This document shows positions 1-10,533 of a stretch of DNA of 64,000 nt, one piece after another. Made by a program: the position numbers and the translations under genes. Where the stretch lies: NCBI RefSeq assembly GCF_019457885.1, contig NZ_JAHZST010000010.1, positions 124,001 to 188,000 on the forward strand, given 5' to 3'. The stretch's first letter is position 1, and each line of letters opens with the position of its first letter. This DNA is from Shewanella nanhaiensis (GTDB taxonomy: Bacteria; Pseudomonadota; Gammaproteobacteria; Enterobacterales; Shewanellaceae). The notes under the pieces were generated by a model. That model did no database searches, was not told where the DNA came from, and saw only the letters and a program-made list of their open reading frames with translations.

Positions 1-1
1 C

Positions 2-3000
2 GAGCTGCTCGATATTGAGGAGTTTGCTCCCCTTAAAAACTACCTCAATCCAGGCCTAAACTCAGTGTCTGGCCAGAACCCTGATAATGAGCTAGATGAG
101 AGATCTGAAGACCCACTCAAGCTGTTTCAGCTTTGTGGCCAAATAGCGGATATCTTCGATCAATACTTGGTATATCGCCCCGACTGGATAGCCGCTTGGG
201 AGGCAAGCGAGCCCAGATTACCACCAAAAGGCGAAAAACTAGCACCAGCTCAAGCTTGGCAACCTATATTGTGGCGTGCGCTTATCGAGTTTAATAACGA
301 GCGACTGAACAAGAGCCGCTACCACAGGGCCAACCTACACCAATCTCTGTTTGACGCACTTGATGATCCCAACACCTCCCTTGATGGCCTGCCAAGACGC
401 CTATTCGTATTTGGGATCTCCTCCATGGCGCCACAAACCTTAGATGTGCTCTATCACTTGGCCAAGCGCATCGATGTGATCATGTTGAATTTAAGTCCCT
501 GTCAGCACTATTGGGGCGACATTGTCGATCCACGCCTGCGTGCTCGTATGGCATTGGAATACGCCAATAAACATAAACTCGAAGCTCAGTGGGAAGATAA
601 ACTTGAAGTGGGTAATCCCCTGCTTGCCAATAATGGCAAGATGGGACGTGAACTGCTGGATCTGATTTTAGAGCTCCCCGAGGAGCACACCAACTTTAAC
701 TTCGAATGTTATCAAGACCCTGGGGTTAATAAACTGCTTCAAGGGGTACAACGGGACATTCTCGAGCTTGAGACAAGAGGCAAAAGTTTAGGCCCTGATG
801 CCTCACTGTATCTAACCCTTGATGGGCGCCGTCCGCTGACAATCGATGATGACTCGCTGACGTTAAGAAGCTGTCATAGTCCGCTACGAGAGATTGAAAC
901 TCTGCACGATCATCTGCTGGAGATGCTCTCACGAGAACCTATCGATCCCAATGATCCTTTGCTCGCCAAAGATATCGTTATCATGCTGCCAGATGTGGCA
1001 GCCTACGCCCCCTATATCGACGCCGTCTTCTCGGCCAAACAGGGCGCTCACTATATTCCCTACGCAATAGCTGACCGAGGTGCGGCGCAGGAATCACCGC
1101 TGATCAACAGCTTTCTAAATATCCTCGCCATCAACCAGAGCCGCTTTGCCCTCACTGACATCTTAGGGATTCTAGAGGTACCTGCGGTGCTCAGGCGATT
1201 CGAGCTCGATGATGATGACTTGATGATGATACGCCAGTGGCTTGAGCAAGCTGGGGTGCGTTGGGGACGAGATGAAACCAGCAGATCGGCACAGTCTCTA
1301 CCTGCATTCGATAAAAACTCCTGGGCATTTGGCATTAAACGTCTCATCTTAGGTTATGCATTTAGTGACGATGCCCCCCTCTATCACGACACCCTAACCG
1401 TCATGGGGATCGAGGGGCAGTCGGCTCAAGCACTAGGTAAGCTACTCAACTTCATCGAAGCCTTAGATGAATACCGTCTACAACTTGGCCAAACTTGTGA
1501 AATTGAAGTGCGTATGACCCAGCTCAATCAGCTACTGGATGATTTTTATGAAGTGGATGATGAAGAGCGGATGCAGCTGCAAGCGATACGTGAGGCGATC
1601 AGCAAGTTAAAAACTGAGCTGTCTGATGCAGGTCAAGTCACACCGCTAAATACCCAAGTATTGCAAAACTGGTTTAACAGCACCTTGAGCGAGTCTCGTG
1701 TCGGCCAACGATATCTGGCCGGTAGCGTTAACTTCTGCACCTTAATGCCGATGCGCTCGATTCCCTTTAAGGTGGTGTGTTTAGTTGGCATGAACGATGG
1801 TATCTATCCTAGGGTTCAGCACCCAGTAGGCTTTGATCTGGTGGCACAGTTTGGCCCACGCAAAGGCGACCGTTCACGCCGTTTAGATGACAGATACCTA
1901 TTTTTAGAAGCGATACTCTCAGCCCGTGAGCAACTTTATATCAGCTATATCGGCCACAGTGAGCGCGATAACTCGGAGCGGATCCCCTCAATGCTGGTCT
2001 CTGAACTGGTTGAGTACTGCCAGCTCTGTTACCTGCCTGAAGCATTCAACAAACTCGACTCGAGTGATGCTGAAACGGTCATCAAGGTGATCCCGGCTAT
2101 TGAAAAGGCTGTCCATCAGCAGTTGTTAATTGAGCAGCCACTGCAACCTTTCGATGAGCGCCTTTATGTAAGCCCGGCCTCCGAGGTTAATGGCTCAGTT
2201 CAACTCAAACAGAGCTACTCGGCACAATGGTGCCCGACCAAAGCTGCGGGTCAATCAGCAAATAGTGTCGAACGTACTCCACGTTTTATCGATAATGGCG
2301 TTACTATCACTCAAGCCGCTGAACTGACCGACAACCTCGATAGCCAAAATAGCCAGGAGCTAGAGATCTCGGCGCTTATCCGTTTTTTCAGAAATCCAGC
2401 CCAATACTTTTTCAATCGCACTCTTAAGGTCGACTTGGGGCTTAATATTCAAGCAGACGATAACGACGAGCCCTTTAGCCTCAATGCGTTAGAGCGTTAT
2501 AAACTACAAGCAAACCTACTCGATAACGCAATTGAGCAAAAACTTGAAACCCCAGACGAAGCGCTATTACAACGACTCAAAGCCGGTGGTGAGCTGCCAC
2601 TCGCTCCCTTTGACGACCTACTTCTGGGCAATTACCTGCACGACATTAAGCCCTTAATTGGCCGCGCTCTATATCTGCAGGGAGAGAATCAAAAATCACT
2701 GGATATCGACCTTGCCTTCACTGCCCAAGATGGCCTCAATGAGGCCATCACACTGGTGGGACGCATTGACGACCTCTGTGCTAAAGGCTTAGTGAACTAC
2801 CGACCTGGTACCGCCAACGGCCGTGATTTAATTCGCGTCTACTTAAGGCATCTATGTATCTGCGCCATGGGAGAGAATAAACAGCATACCAGCTACCTAC
2901 TGGATATCGGCCACTTCCATGCATTTCACGGCGTCACCCCAGAGCAAGCACGGGGGCAGCTGAGCCTTTGGCTAAGTTTGTTCCAATCAGGACAACTACA

Positions 3001-3280
3001 TCCATTAATGTTTATGCCCAGAACCGCCCTCGCCTACGTTGAAGCCGAGGGGGAACACGCAGATAAACTTATCGAAGCTCAAAGTCAGTGGATAGACGAG
3101 CAGAGTCAGTTAGGCGAAGGATTTGAGCCCCACTATCAGCGGCTCTTTAGCTTTCCTGAAGATTTTACAGAAGTACAATTTGGACACACTGCGATGACGC
3201 TGCTCTCTCCCATGCTCAGCCTTTATCACAAAGACAGGCTAAGTGAACTCACTGCTTTTGTCGAAGGGGGAGCACAATAA
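2..3280 (+). CDS. recC: Exodeoxyribonuclease V gamma subunit RecC (5' truncated by window edge)
   Basis: This is the RecC subunit of the RecBCD helicase-nuclease, which holds the complex together, splits the duplex and recognises Chi during double-strand-break repair in the cytoplasm. The reading frame is open from base 2 and runs without a stop to 3280, giving 1092 visible residues. The first in-frame start-like codon is a GTG at 65, but protein-like sequence precedes it, so the true start lies outside the window. The inactive helicase-like fold and the C-terminal nuclease-like domain (after about residue 780) have the expected length. Its stop codon shares one base with the recB start (TAATG), which indicates translational coupling. 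Identity is supported by the recB and recD genes that follow. Confidence 0.96.
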   Translation, partial: ELLDIEEFAPLKNYLNPGLNSVSGQNPDNELDERSEDPLKLFQLCGQIADIFDQYLVYRPDWIAAWEASEPRLPPKGEKLAPAQAWQPILWRALIEFNNERLNKSRYHRANLHQSLFDALDDPNTSLDGLPRRLFVFGISSMAPQTLDVLYHLAKRIDVIMLNLSPCQHYWGDIVDPRLRARMALEYANKHKLEAQWEDKLEVGNPLLANNGKMGRELLDLILELPEEHTNFNFECYQDPGVNKLLQGVQRDILELETRGKSLGPDASLYLTLDGRRPLTIDDDSLTLRSCHSPLREIETLHDHLLEMLSREPIDPNDPLLAKDIVIMLPDVAAYAPYIDAVFSAKQGAHYIPYAIADRGAAQESPLINSFLNILAINQSRFALTDILGILEVPAVLRRFELDDDDLMMIRQWLEQAGVRWGRDETSRSAQSLPAFDKNSWAFGIKRLILGYAFSDDAPLYHDTLTVMGIEGQSAQALGKLLNFIEALDEYRLQLGQTCEIEVRMTQLNQLLDDFYEVDDEERMQLQAIREAISKLKTELSDAGQVTPLNTQVLQNWFNSTLSESRVGQRYLAGSVNFCTLMPMRSIPFKVVCLVGMNDGIYPRVQHPVGFDLVAQFGPRKGDRSRRLDDRYLFLEAILSAREQLYISYIGHSERDNSERIPSMLVSELVEYCQLCYLPEAFNKLDSSDAETVIKVIPAIEKAVHQQLLIEQPLQPFDERLYVSPASEVNGSVQLKQSYSAQWCPTKAAGQSANSVERTPRFIDNGVTITQAAELTDNLDSQNSQELEISALIRFFRNPAQYFFNRTLKVDLGLNIQADDNDEPFSLNALERYKLQANLLDNAIEQKLETPDEALLQRLKAGGELPLAPFDDLLLGNYLHDIKPLIGRALYLQGENQKSLDIDLAFTAQDGLNEAITLVGRIDDLCAKGLVNYRPGTANGRDLIRVYLRHLCICAMGENKQHTSYLLDIGHFHAFHGVTPEQARGQLSLWLSLFQSGQLHPLMFMPRTALAYVEAEGEHADKLIEAQSQWIDEQSQLGEGFEPHYQRLFSFPEDFTEVQFGHTAMTLLSPMLSLYHKDRLSELTAFVEGGAQ

Positions 3281-6200
3281 TGGCGAGTAATAATACAGTG
3301 AACCAAACAAGTTCAGTCCCGTTAAACACCCTCACCCTGCCCTTTGGTGGTAGTCGTTTGATTGAGGCCAGTGCAGGTACAGGCAAAACCTTCACCATCG
3401 CAGGGCTTTATGTGCGCCTTTTGCTCGGTCATGAGATCTCAACGCCACTGACCTGCGAGCAGATATTAGTGGTCACTTTTACCAATGCGGCAACGGGTGA
3501 GCTTAGAGATCGTATTCGCCGTAAAATACAGCTGGCCTACCGCTGCTTTATCGGTTTAGAAACTGGGGATGAGTTGATTGAGTCTCTCTATCGGCTTACA
3601 CCAGAATCAGAACGCCCACTGGCACTGAAGCGACTGGATTTGGCGCTTAAATCTTTAGATGAAGCCTCTATCTTTACCATTCACGGTTTCTGTCAGCGGA
3701 TCTTGGCCGACATGGCCTTCGAATCCTCCCTGCTGTTTGAGTCTGAATTTACCTTAGATGACAGCGAGTTTTTGCACCATGCGGTGCGTGATTTCTGGCG
3801 TGAGCAGTGTTACCCGCTGCCTATCTATCTTGCTGAGATCATACAGAAGAAATTTAGCGACCCTGACGCCTTATCTAAGCAGCTCAGGCCGCTACTTGGC
3901 GCGAGTCAGGCTACAGCCCTGCCGACACCTCAGCCCTTTGAGAAACTGCAGCAGACCTTAACTCAGAGCTTAAGTCGCCTGAAACTAATCTGGCCACGTG
4001 AGCGTGAAAATATCGAAGCTCTACTCCATGCACTCCCATTAAATGGCGTTCGGTTTGGTAAAAAGCCCGATGGTTACCCTAAACTTGCCGTTATGCTCGA
4101 TGCCATGGACAACTGGTGCAAGTTCAGTGACAGTCTGCCACCGATGAAGGTGATGGAGTCTTTGTCACTGAGCGAGCTTAAGCTCAATAAGGGTGGTGAA
4201 GTGCCCACACCTGAGCAAGCCCCTGTTCTGGATCATATCGAGCGTTTATGCTCGCTTATTAACGACTTTATCCCAAGTTTTCTCTATTGTGCCAGAGAGG
4301 GGATCTCACGCCGATTTATCCAACAAAAATCTGAGCGTAACCTGTTAACCCCAGATGATCTACTGACCACCCTAGAGCAGGCACTGCGCTGTGATGAACA
4401 CAGCGACTCTTTAGCTAACACAGCTCAATTGGCCGTAACTATTGCCAAACGTTTCCCTGTGGCGCTGATTGATGAGTTCCAAGATACTGATCCACTGCAA
4501 TTCGCAATCTTTAGCCGCATCTATCAGATGCAAGCTCAAATTCCAGCAAAATCAGGTGCAGACAACTTAAGCCTATTGATGATTGGCGATCCGAAACAGG
4601 CTATCTATGCCTTTAGGGGCGCGGATATTCATACCTATATTCAGGCCAGATCACAAACTCAAGATCACTATAATCTCGATACCAACTATCGCTCTAGCCG
4701 TAATATGATTGTGGGTGTGAACGCCCTGTTTGAGAATCGAGACGATCCCTTTATCAGCCAAGCTATCCCGTTTGAGCCTGTGCACCCCTCACCTTTTGCC
4801 GATAAAAAGGTGTTTATCGAAAATGGGGGCGATGATTCAGCGCTCAAAATTAAACTGCTCAGTGAAGATCCTGAAAAGGGATTGAATAAAACCACCGCCA
4901 GAAAACGCTTAGCTGAAGATGCCGCCGCAGAGATTTGCAGACTGCTAACACAATCACAAGCTGGCGAATGCAGCATTAGCGGTCAACCACTCAAAGCCAA
5001 AGATATTGCCGTACTGGTGCGTGACAGAAATGAAGCTGCTGTAATTAAGCAGTCTTTGTCAGACAGGCAGATTGGCGCTGTATTTTTAAGCCGAGACAGC
5101 GTATTTAACACCTTAGAAGCCCGTGAGATGGCCTTGGTGCTTCACGCCCTTGCGACGCCAAAAGATGAGCGAGCATTGAGATCGGCTTTAGCCACTTCAC
5201 TGCTTGGCTTTGATGCATTATCGATCCACAGCTTTAACCAAGATGAGATTGTCAGACAGACCCTGCTTGAACAGTTCGATGAACTACATAAAAACTGGTT
5301 AAGACGAGGAGTGATGCCAGCACTACTGAATCTGGCCAACGAAACGAAACTGATTGAGCGCCTACTTCAAGATGAAGACGGTGAGCGACGGTTAACAGAT
5401 TTCAGACACTTAGCCGAGTTGCTGCAGCAAAAAGCCACAGAGCTTGATGGTATCAGCGCGCTGGTGAATTGGTATGAGCAAGCGTTAATCGACAATAATG
5501 CCAATGAGGAGGCGCAGCTAAGACTCGAAAGTGAGCAGAACCTGATCCAAATCGTCACCATACACAAAAGTAAAGGACTCGAGTACCCGGTCTGTTTTAT
5601 CCCCTTTGTTAGCTTGGCCAGAGACAACCGGCGCAAACCAGCGCCGATGCTTTATCATGAAGATAACAAGCTAGTGTGGGATATCGCGCAAAGTGATGAG
5701 GGCTGGGAGCGACATAAACGTGAAAACTTGGCCGAAGATCTGCGTTTACTCTATGTGGCCATGACCCGACCTGTGTATCAATGTTATCTCTATGTGGCTA
5801 ACCACAGCCGCTTTACCAAAAAAGCGGGGATCACCAGCCAACTCCATGAAACTGGTATTGGTTACCTACTGGGCATTGAAGATAAAGCCTGCGAATTTTC
5901 GCTTATTCAGTCTCAGGCGCAAAAGCTGATGAGCCAAGCCATTAGCGTCATGCAGATGGGCGATGACGCCTCGACTCAACCTCTGGATAATGTTTCAGAT
6001 ATTGAGCTCAACTTAGCCCCTAAAGAGCTCAAACGAAAGCTATACACACCTTGGCGTGTGGGCAGTTACTCTGGGCTGGTGAAAGATCTGCCCCATGAAC
6101 ATATTGCCCCTGGCGCCGATGATGAAGCTTTTCCAGAGCTTGAAATCATTCAAGATGAGGTCGACCCAACTCCCTCTAGGTTCACGTTTGAGCGTGGCGC

Positions 6201-6966
6201 CAATGCTGGTAGCTTTATGCACTTGGTACTGGAATTGATTGATTTTCCTCAAGCTGGAGCCGAGTTACCCATTCATCTGCCGATCGCCATGGAAAAATAT
6301 GGCATAGATGAGAGCTGGTATGAGGTACTTAACGCTTGGTATCTAGATCTGCTTGACTCTCCATTGGTTGCAGATGGCTCGCTAAAACTGGCTCAATTGA
6401 CTCACGCGCAAAAGTTGGTGGAGATGGAGTTTTATTTGCCAATCAATCAACTGATCGCAGTTAAGCTTAATACTTTACTCGAAGCCCATGGTTACAGCGC
6501 AGGTTTAAACTTTGAATCCCTAAAGGGGATGCTCAAAGGTTTTATCGATCTCACCTTTGAACACCAAGGTCAGTTCTACATTGCCGATTACAAATCTAAC
6601 CATTTAGGTGATGATGTTAGCCATTATGGCTTTGATGCCATGAAAGGGGCTATCCGTAGCCATAGATACGATCTGCAGTACATCATCTATACCTTAGCAC
6701 TGCATCGGTATCTGCGATTGAGAATGCCAAATTATCATTACGATCAACATATCGGTGGCAGTTTTTACCTTTTCCTGCGGGGTATGTCTGCCGCAGCACC
6801 ACTATCAGGTGTCTTCTATGACAAACCGCCTAGAGCACTTATCGAATCCCTCGATACACTGTTCGATATAGATCTCGATGAGCCTAAGGAGCAGATCATA
6901 GCAACAGCTCAATCAACTCAGACTGCACAGCCTTCACAAACTGATCAGATGGAGCTTAAGCTATGA
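3280..6966 (+). CDS. recB: Exodeoxyribonuclease V beta subunit RecB
   Basis: RecB is the 3'-5' SF1A helicase and the only nuclease of RecBCD. The 1228-residue product has a Walker A motif near residue 31 (ASAGTGKTFT), a DEFQDTD Walker B/motif II near residue 400, a GDPKQAIYAFRGAD motif III region, and a VAMTRP motif VI. The C-terminal nuclease domain carries the Asp and Asp-Tyr-Lys signature (GFIDLTF...ADYKSN, about residues 1086-1107). The length matches the family. The gene overlaps recC by one base and recD by four, so the three subunits are probably made in a coupled way. Order recC-recB-recD without ptrA between recC and recB differs from Escherichia coli. Confidence 0.97.
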   Translation: MASNNTVNQTSSVPLNTLTLPFGGSRLIEASAGTGKTFTIAGLYVRLLLGHEISTPLTCEQILVVTFTNAATGELRDRIRRKIQLAYRCFIGLETGDELIESLYRLTPESERPLALKRLDLALKSLDEASIFTIHGFCQRILADMAFESSLLFESEFTLDDSEFLHHAVRDFWREQCYPLPIYLAEIIQKKFSDPDALSKQLRPLLGASQATALPTPQPFEKLQQTLTQSLSRLKLIWPRERENIEALLHALPLNGVRFGKKPDGYPKLAVMLDAMDNWCKFSDSLPPMKVMESLSLSELKLNKGGEVPTPEQAPVLDHIERLCSLINDFIPSFLYCAREGISRRFIQQKSERNLLTPDDLLTTLEQALRCDEHSDSLANTAQLAVTIAKRFPVALIDEFQDTDPLQFAIFSRIYQMQAQIPAKSGADNLSLLMIGDPKQAIYAFRGADIHTYIQARSQTQDHYNLDTNYRSSRNMIVGVNALFENRDDPFISQAIPFEPVHPSPFADKKVFIENGGDDSALKIKLLSEDPEKGLNKTTARKRLAEDAAAEICRLLTQSQAGECSISGQPLKAKDIAVLVRDRNEAAVIKQSLSDRQIGAVFLSRDSVFNTLEAREMALVLHALATPKDERALRSALATSLLGFDALSIHSFNQDEIVRQTLLEQFDELHKNWLRRGVMPALLNLANETKLIERLLQDEDGERRLTDFRHLAELLQQKATELDGISALVNWYEQALIDNNANEEAQLRLESEQNLIQIVTIHKSKGLEYPVCFIPFVSLARDNRRKPAPMLYHEDNKLVWDIAQSDEGWERHKRENLAEDLRLLYVAMTRPVYQCYLYVANHSRFTKKAGITSQLHETGIGYLLGIEDKACEFSLIQSQAQKLMSQAISVMQMGDDASTQPLDNVSDIELNLAPKELKRKLYTPWRVGSYSGLVKDLPHEHIAPGADDEAFPELEIIQDEVDPTPSRFTFERGANAGSFMHLVLELIDFPQAGAELPIHLPIAMEKYGIDESWYEVLNAWYLDLLDSPLVADGSLKLAQLTHAQKLVEMEFYLPINQLIAVKLNTLLEAHGYSAGLNFESLKGMLKGFIDLTFEHQGQFYIADYKSNHLGDDVSHYGFDAMKGAIRSHRYDLQYIIYTLALHRYLRLRMPNYHYDQHIGGSFYLFLRGMSAAAPLSGVFYDKPPRALIESLDTLFDIDLDEPKEQIIATAQSTQTAQPSQTDQMELKL

Positions 6967-9011
6967 TCCAATCCACACAGCCCATTAAAGATCTACTTAA
7001 AATCTGGGAAGTTGAGCGTTTAATCACGCCACTAGACAGACACTTTGCACTGGAACTCGCACTCGTTCACCAAGAACAGCTTACAGCTCTAGATAAGTCG
7101 CATGGCAGTGATAACTCATGCACACAAAGCTTGTACAAAGAGGACTCCTACAGCGAACTCTTTTTACTGATCTGCGCCCTGCTCAGCAAACAACTATCAC
7201 AGCAACATACCTGTTTGCCCATCAAGCAGATAGTGCTAGATAATCCTATGGTGGAACAAGTCTCTAACTGTCAGATCACCTGTAGCCATGATGAGTTAAC
7301 CTCGCTTTTAGCGCAGTTTCCCTGTATCGGCTTGGTCAGCGCAGAGTCACAGGTAGAACAAGTCGCAGCGGCTGCAACCCCGATAGTATTAGATTGCGGC
7401 GATCTCTACCTGCAACGCTATTATCAATTTGAGACCCAAGTCAGCGACACGCTCATTCAACTATCAAAAGAGCCAGGCTCTCAATTTTCACCAGCCACAA
7501 AAGCAAGCTTAGACATCCTCTTTCCTGCACCTGACGATGTCACTGTATTTGACTGGCAAAAAATCGCTACCGCCACGGCATTTAGCAAAAAGCTGGCAGT
7601 TATCACCGGCGGCCCTGGAACAGGTAAAACCACAACCGTCACTAAACTGCTATTTTTGCTAACACAAGAATCGCCAATGACCATCAGGCTCGTCGCGCCA
7701 ACAGGTAAAGCAGCCGCAAGGTTAAGTGAATCTATTAAGGCGTCCAAGCAGCGCTTGAAGCAGGAGCTGGCTCCCTACGCACACCAGATTAATCTCGATA
7801 GCTTAACTCGAGTCCCCGAAGAGGCCTCTACCCTACATAGATTGTTAGGGGTTATCCCCAACTCACACCAATTTCGCCACCATAAGGACAACCCGCTCAG
7901 GCTAGACCTGCTGGTTATCGATGAGGCCTCTATGGTCGATCTGCCCATGATGCATAAGGTGTTATCGGCACTGCCAAGCCACGCCAGACTGATACTGCTT
8001 GGCGATCAAGACCAGCTTGCGTCGGTCGAGGCTGGCGCCGTACTTGCTGATATCTGTGCGGGCTTAAAAGCCGGAAGTGATGCACAAAACAAGTGGCAGA
8101 TGCGCTATTCAGCAGGTTATGCACAAACACTGTCGACATTAACCGGCTTTGATCTCAACGTCTTTACCAGTGAATCACCAAAAATTGGCGATAGTCTCTG
8201 CATGTTGATGCACAGCCACAGATTCAAAGGCGATGCAGGCATTGGCCAATTGGCCGCCGCCGTCAATAATTCCGATAAAGCAGGTATCATGCAGGTGTGG
8301 CAGAGGGGTTATGAGGAGCTACTCTGGATTGAGCATCAAAAGACGCAGTCAGGCAATACAGGTTTAGATCAACTACTCTCACTCGCCGTGTCTCATTACA
8401 AACGCTATCTTAAACTAGCCAAAGATAATACTGCCACAGCCACTGATATCATCGACTCCTATAACGAGTTTCGCATTTTATGCGCCATGCGCGCTGGTGA
8501 ATATGGCGTAGATGGCATCAACTTAAGCGTCACTAATGCACTAAAGCAGGCAAAACTCATCACCACAGATGTCGAGTTTTACCAAGGCCGCCCAGTGATA
8601 ATCCAAAGTAACGACTATAACTTAGGCCTGTTTAATGGTGATATTGGCTTGATACTGCTAGATAATGAAAAGCCTACGCAGAACGGATCGGTACCAAGGC
8701 TGATGGCCCACTTTATCCAAGCAGATGGTAGCATCTTAAAAGTCCTCCCAGCTCGTCTCCCCAGCCACGATACCTGTTTTGCCATGACAGTACACAAGAG
8801 CCAAGGTAGTGAATTTGCCAACGTAGGCTTAGTCCTGCCATTGTGGCCCAGCCTTGCTCAAAAGCAGCTGTTAACCAAAGAACTCGTATACACAGCCATC
8901 ACCCGAGCCAAGCAACACTTCACATGCCTAGGCTCACAAACCGTCTTCGAGCACGCCAGTTTGCAAGCCACACAGCGCTCGTCTGGGCTTGCTAGGCGTT
9001 TGTGGCTATAG
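6963..9011 (+). CDS. recD: Exodeoxyribonuclease V alpha subunit RecD
   Basis: RecD is the 5'-3' SF1B helicase motor of RecBCD. The 682-residue product shows Walker A (TGGPGTGKTTTV, about residues 214-225), a DEASMVDL motif II near residue 320, a GDQDQLASVEAG motif III, and the C-terminal TVHKSQGSEF and YTAITRAK helicase motifs. It starts four bases before the recB stop (ATGA overlap). The N-terminal region of about 180 residues is poorly conserved, as usual for RecD. It is the last gene of the coupled recCBD group, and the next gene begins 18 bases later. Confidence 0.96.
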   Translation: MIQSTQPIKDLLKIWEVERLITPLDRHFALELALVHQEQLTALDKSHGSDNSCTQSLYKEDSYSELFLLICALLSKQLSQQHTCLPIKQIVLDNPMVEQVSNCQITCSHDELTSLLAQFPCIGLVSAESQVEQVAAAATPIVLDCGDLYLQRYYQFETQVSDTLIQLSKEPGSQFSPATKASLDILFPAPDDVTVFDWQKIATATAFSKKLAVITGGPGTGKTTTVTKLLFLLTQESPMTIRLVAPTGKAAARLSESIKASKQRLKQELAPYAHQINLDSLTRVPEEASTLHRLLGVIPNSHQFRHHKDNPLRLDLLVIDEASMVDLPMMHKVLSALPSHARLILLGDQDQLASVEAGAVLADICAGLKAGSDAQNKWQMRYSAGYAQTLSTLTGFDLNVFTSESPKIGDSLCMLMHSHRFKGDAGIGQLAAAVNNSDKAGIMQVWQRGYEELLWIEHQKTQSGNTGLDQLLSLAVSHYKRYLKLAKDNTATATDIIDSYNEFRILCAMRAGEYGVDGINLSVTNALKQAKLITTDVEFYQGRPVIIQSNDYNLGLFNGDIGLILLDNEKPTQNGSVPRLMAHFIQADGSILKVLPARLPSHDTCFAMTVHKSQGSEFANVGLVLPLWPSLAQKQLLTKELVYTAITRAKQHFTCLGSQTVFEHASLQATQRSSGLARRLWL

Positions 9012-9029
9012 AGATAGGATATTAAGCAG

Positions 9030-9674
9030 ATGACATCAAAAATGAATAGCAAGCCAAAGCTCTATTACATCTACGATCCTATGTGCAGCTGGTGTTGGGG
9101 CTATGCTCCAACCTGGCATAAGCTAAAAACAGCGCTAGAGGAGTCAGGAATCACCGTCAAATATAAACTCGGCGGTTTAGCACCAGACAGTGACGAGCCG
9201 ATGCCAGAAGAGATGCAGGTTTTTCTTGAACAGACTTGGCACAAAATCAGTGCTCAACTCGGCACAGTATTTAACTACGATTTTTGGCAACAGTGCCAGC
9301 CAAGACGTTCAACCTACCCCGCTTGTCGCGCTGCACTAATAGCCCGAGAGCACAACCTCGAACAAGCGATGCTTCAAGGTATTCAAACCGCCTATTATCT
9401 TGAAGCCAAGAACCCGTCAGATCTTGAAACCTTAACCGACATAGCGATTTCAATTGGTTTAGACAGTACCGAATTTATTAAACAGATGCACAGTGAGAAG
9501 CTCAATCAAAAGCTAATGAGTGAGATAGCCAGCACGCGCCAGCTTCCCATTCAAGGATTCCCCTCATTAGTGCTTGTGCATAATAACCAAGTTACGCCCA
9601 TACAAATTAATTATCAGAACTGGCAAGCTAGTTATCAGGATATAATCTCAAAGAGTGTTATGCGTTCCTCATAA
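9030..9674 (+). CDS. DsbA-family thioredoxin-fold oxidoreductase
   Basis: The 214-residue protein belongs to the DsbA/FrnE-like thioredoxin superfamily. Near the N-terminus a YDPMCSWCWG segment carries the CxxC redox pair (Cys-Ser-Trp-Cys, about residues 18-21), and a cis-proline-like turn (QGFPSLVLV) is found near residue 177, with an all-helical insertion between them. No signal peptide is visible, so a cytoplasmic location is likely, unlike true DsbA. The substrate is unknown. It lies 18 bases after recD and may be co-transcribed with it. An internal ATG at 9042 is an equally good start. The family assignment is firm and the function is not. Confidence 0.85.
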   Translation: MTSKMNSKPKLYYIYDPMCSWCWGYAPTWHKLKTALEESGITVKYKLGGLAPDSDEPMPEEMQVFLEQTWHKISAQLGTVFNYDFWQQCQPRRSTYPACRAALIAREHNLEQAMLQGIQTAYYLEAKNPSDLETLTDIAISIGLDSTEFIKQMHSEKLNQKLMSEIASTRQLPIQGFPSLVLVHNNQVTPIQINYQNWQASYQDIISKSVMRSS

Positions 9675-9822
9675 ATACCCACGCACCTTTTTATCTAATG
9701 ATTTAATGCCTATTTGCTGAATGTAAAAAAATAACTCATTTACAGCAGTGACTTACCAGTGTTAAGTTAACAAAAACAACCAAGCAGACTGGAACATTAT
9801 CCTGCTGCTAATCAATAAGCTG

Positions 9823-9833
9823 TTAGTTGCCCT
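9823..9833 (+). other. Cassette left boundary (R'-like core site GTTAGTTGCCC)
   Basis: This 11-base stretch contains GTTAGTT, close to the integron core site consensus GTTRRRY. It is the exact reverse complement of GGGCAACTAAC at 10524-10534, the first arm of the attC-like palindrome after the next gene. In integron cassettes the bases after the G of the core site are contributed by the cassette itself and pair with its own R'' arm, so this match marks 9824-10622 as one cassette. Recombination between G and T is known for the family; that it happened here is inference. Confidence 0.6.
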
Positions 9834-9864
9834 AATTCTATCTATCAACCTATCGAGTTTAAAA

Positions 9865-10533
9865 ATGTCGAATAGCAGTAGCACAAAAATTTTGACTCCA
9901 GACGAGTACAAATCAAAATTTGAAGGAAAAGAGGAAAAAGCTCTTACGCAAGCTCTTGATATTCGTAAATTTGAGATTGACCTTTACTGGAAAAGAGCTA
10001 CGTATTTTTGGACATTTATTGCCGCAACTTTTGCAGGTTTCGTTGCAATTCAAGCTTCCACTTCTGAAACTAAGATTGACTTATCTATTATCATTAGTTG
10101 TTTAGGTTTTGTTTTTTCTTTTGCATGGTTTTGTGTAAATAGAGGGAGTAAATTTTGGCAAGAAAATTGGGAAAAGCACGTAGATGTATTAGAAGATGAT
10201 GTTACTGGCCCATTATATAAAGTCGTTCTTTCAAGAAATCAAAATGGTAACTGCAAAGACAAAGCTGTTCATCTAATAACTGGGCCTTCGAAATTGTCTG
10301 TGTCAAAAATAAATCAGATTATTAGTTTATACGTAACTCTGTTATGGGGGATATTAGCATTTTATTCTCTCCCAGAATTTGACTGTAACGCACCTGTTAA
10401 TTGGTTTTATGTTACTGTAATTGTTTTGAGTTTTGTTACTTGTGGACTATTTCTTATATTAGGAAAGTCATATTCTGGTGGTTATTATCATACTGCAGAA
10501 CTACGTAGTTCAAGAGTAAACCCGGGCAACTAA
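9865..10533 (+). CDS. RipA-like membrane protein in a gene cassette
   Basis: The product has 222 residues with four predicted membrane helices in two hairpins (about residues 45-65, 73-92, 152-170 and 178-198). The first is preceded by a conserved-looking stretch with a RKFEIDLYWKRATYFW core. That core resembles the small family of RipA-like octameric membrane proteins named after Francisella RipA; I recognise the pattern but cannot verify it by search. The gene is clearly more AT-rich than recBCD. It starts 32 bases after a core-site-like boundary and its stop codon lies inside the following attC-like palindrome, which is typical of integron cassettes. The function is unknown. Confidence 0.6.
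   Translation: MSNSSSTKILTPDEYKSKFEGKEEKALTQALDIRKFEIDLYWKRATYFWTFIAATFAGFVAIQASTSETKIDLSIIISCLGFVFSFAWFCVNRGSKFWQENWEKHVDVLEDDVTGPLYKVVLSRNQNGNCKDKAVHLITGPSKLSVSKINQIISLYVTLLWGILAFYSLPEFDCNAPVNWFYVTVIVLSFVTCGLFLILGKSYSGGYYHTAELRSSRVNPGN

Noticed and set aside
9741..9829. Possible attC or attI site before the first cassette
   Set aside because: Apart from the GTTAGTT core, I could not find a matching R''/L'' pair or an integrase gene, so only the core boundary is called.
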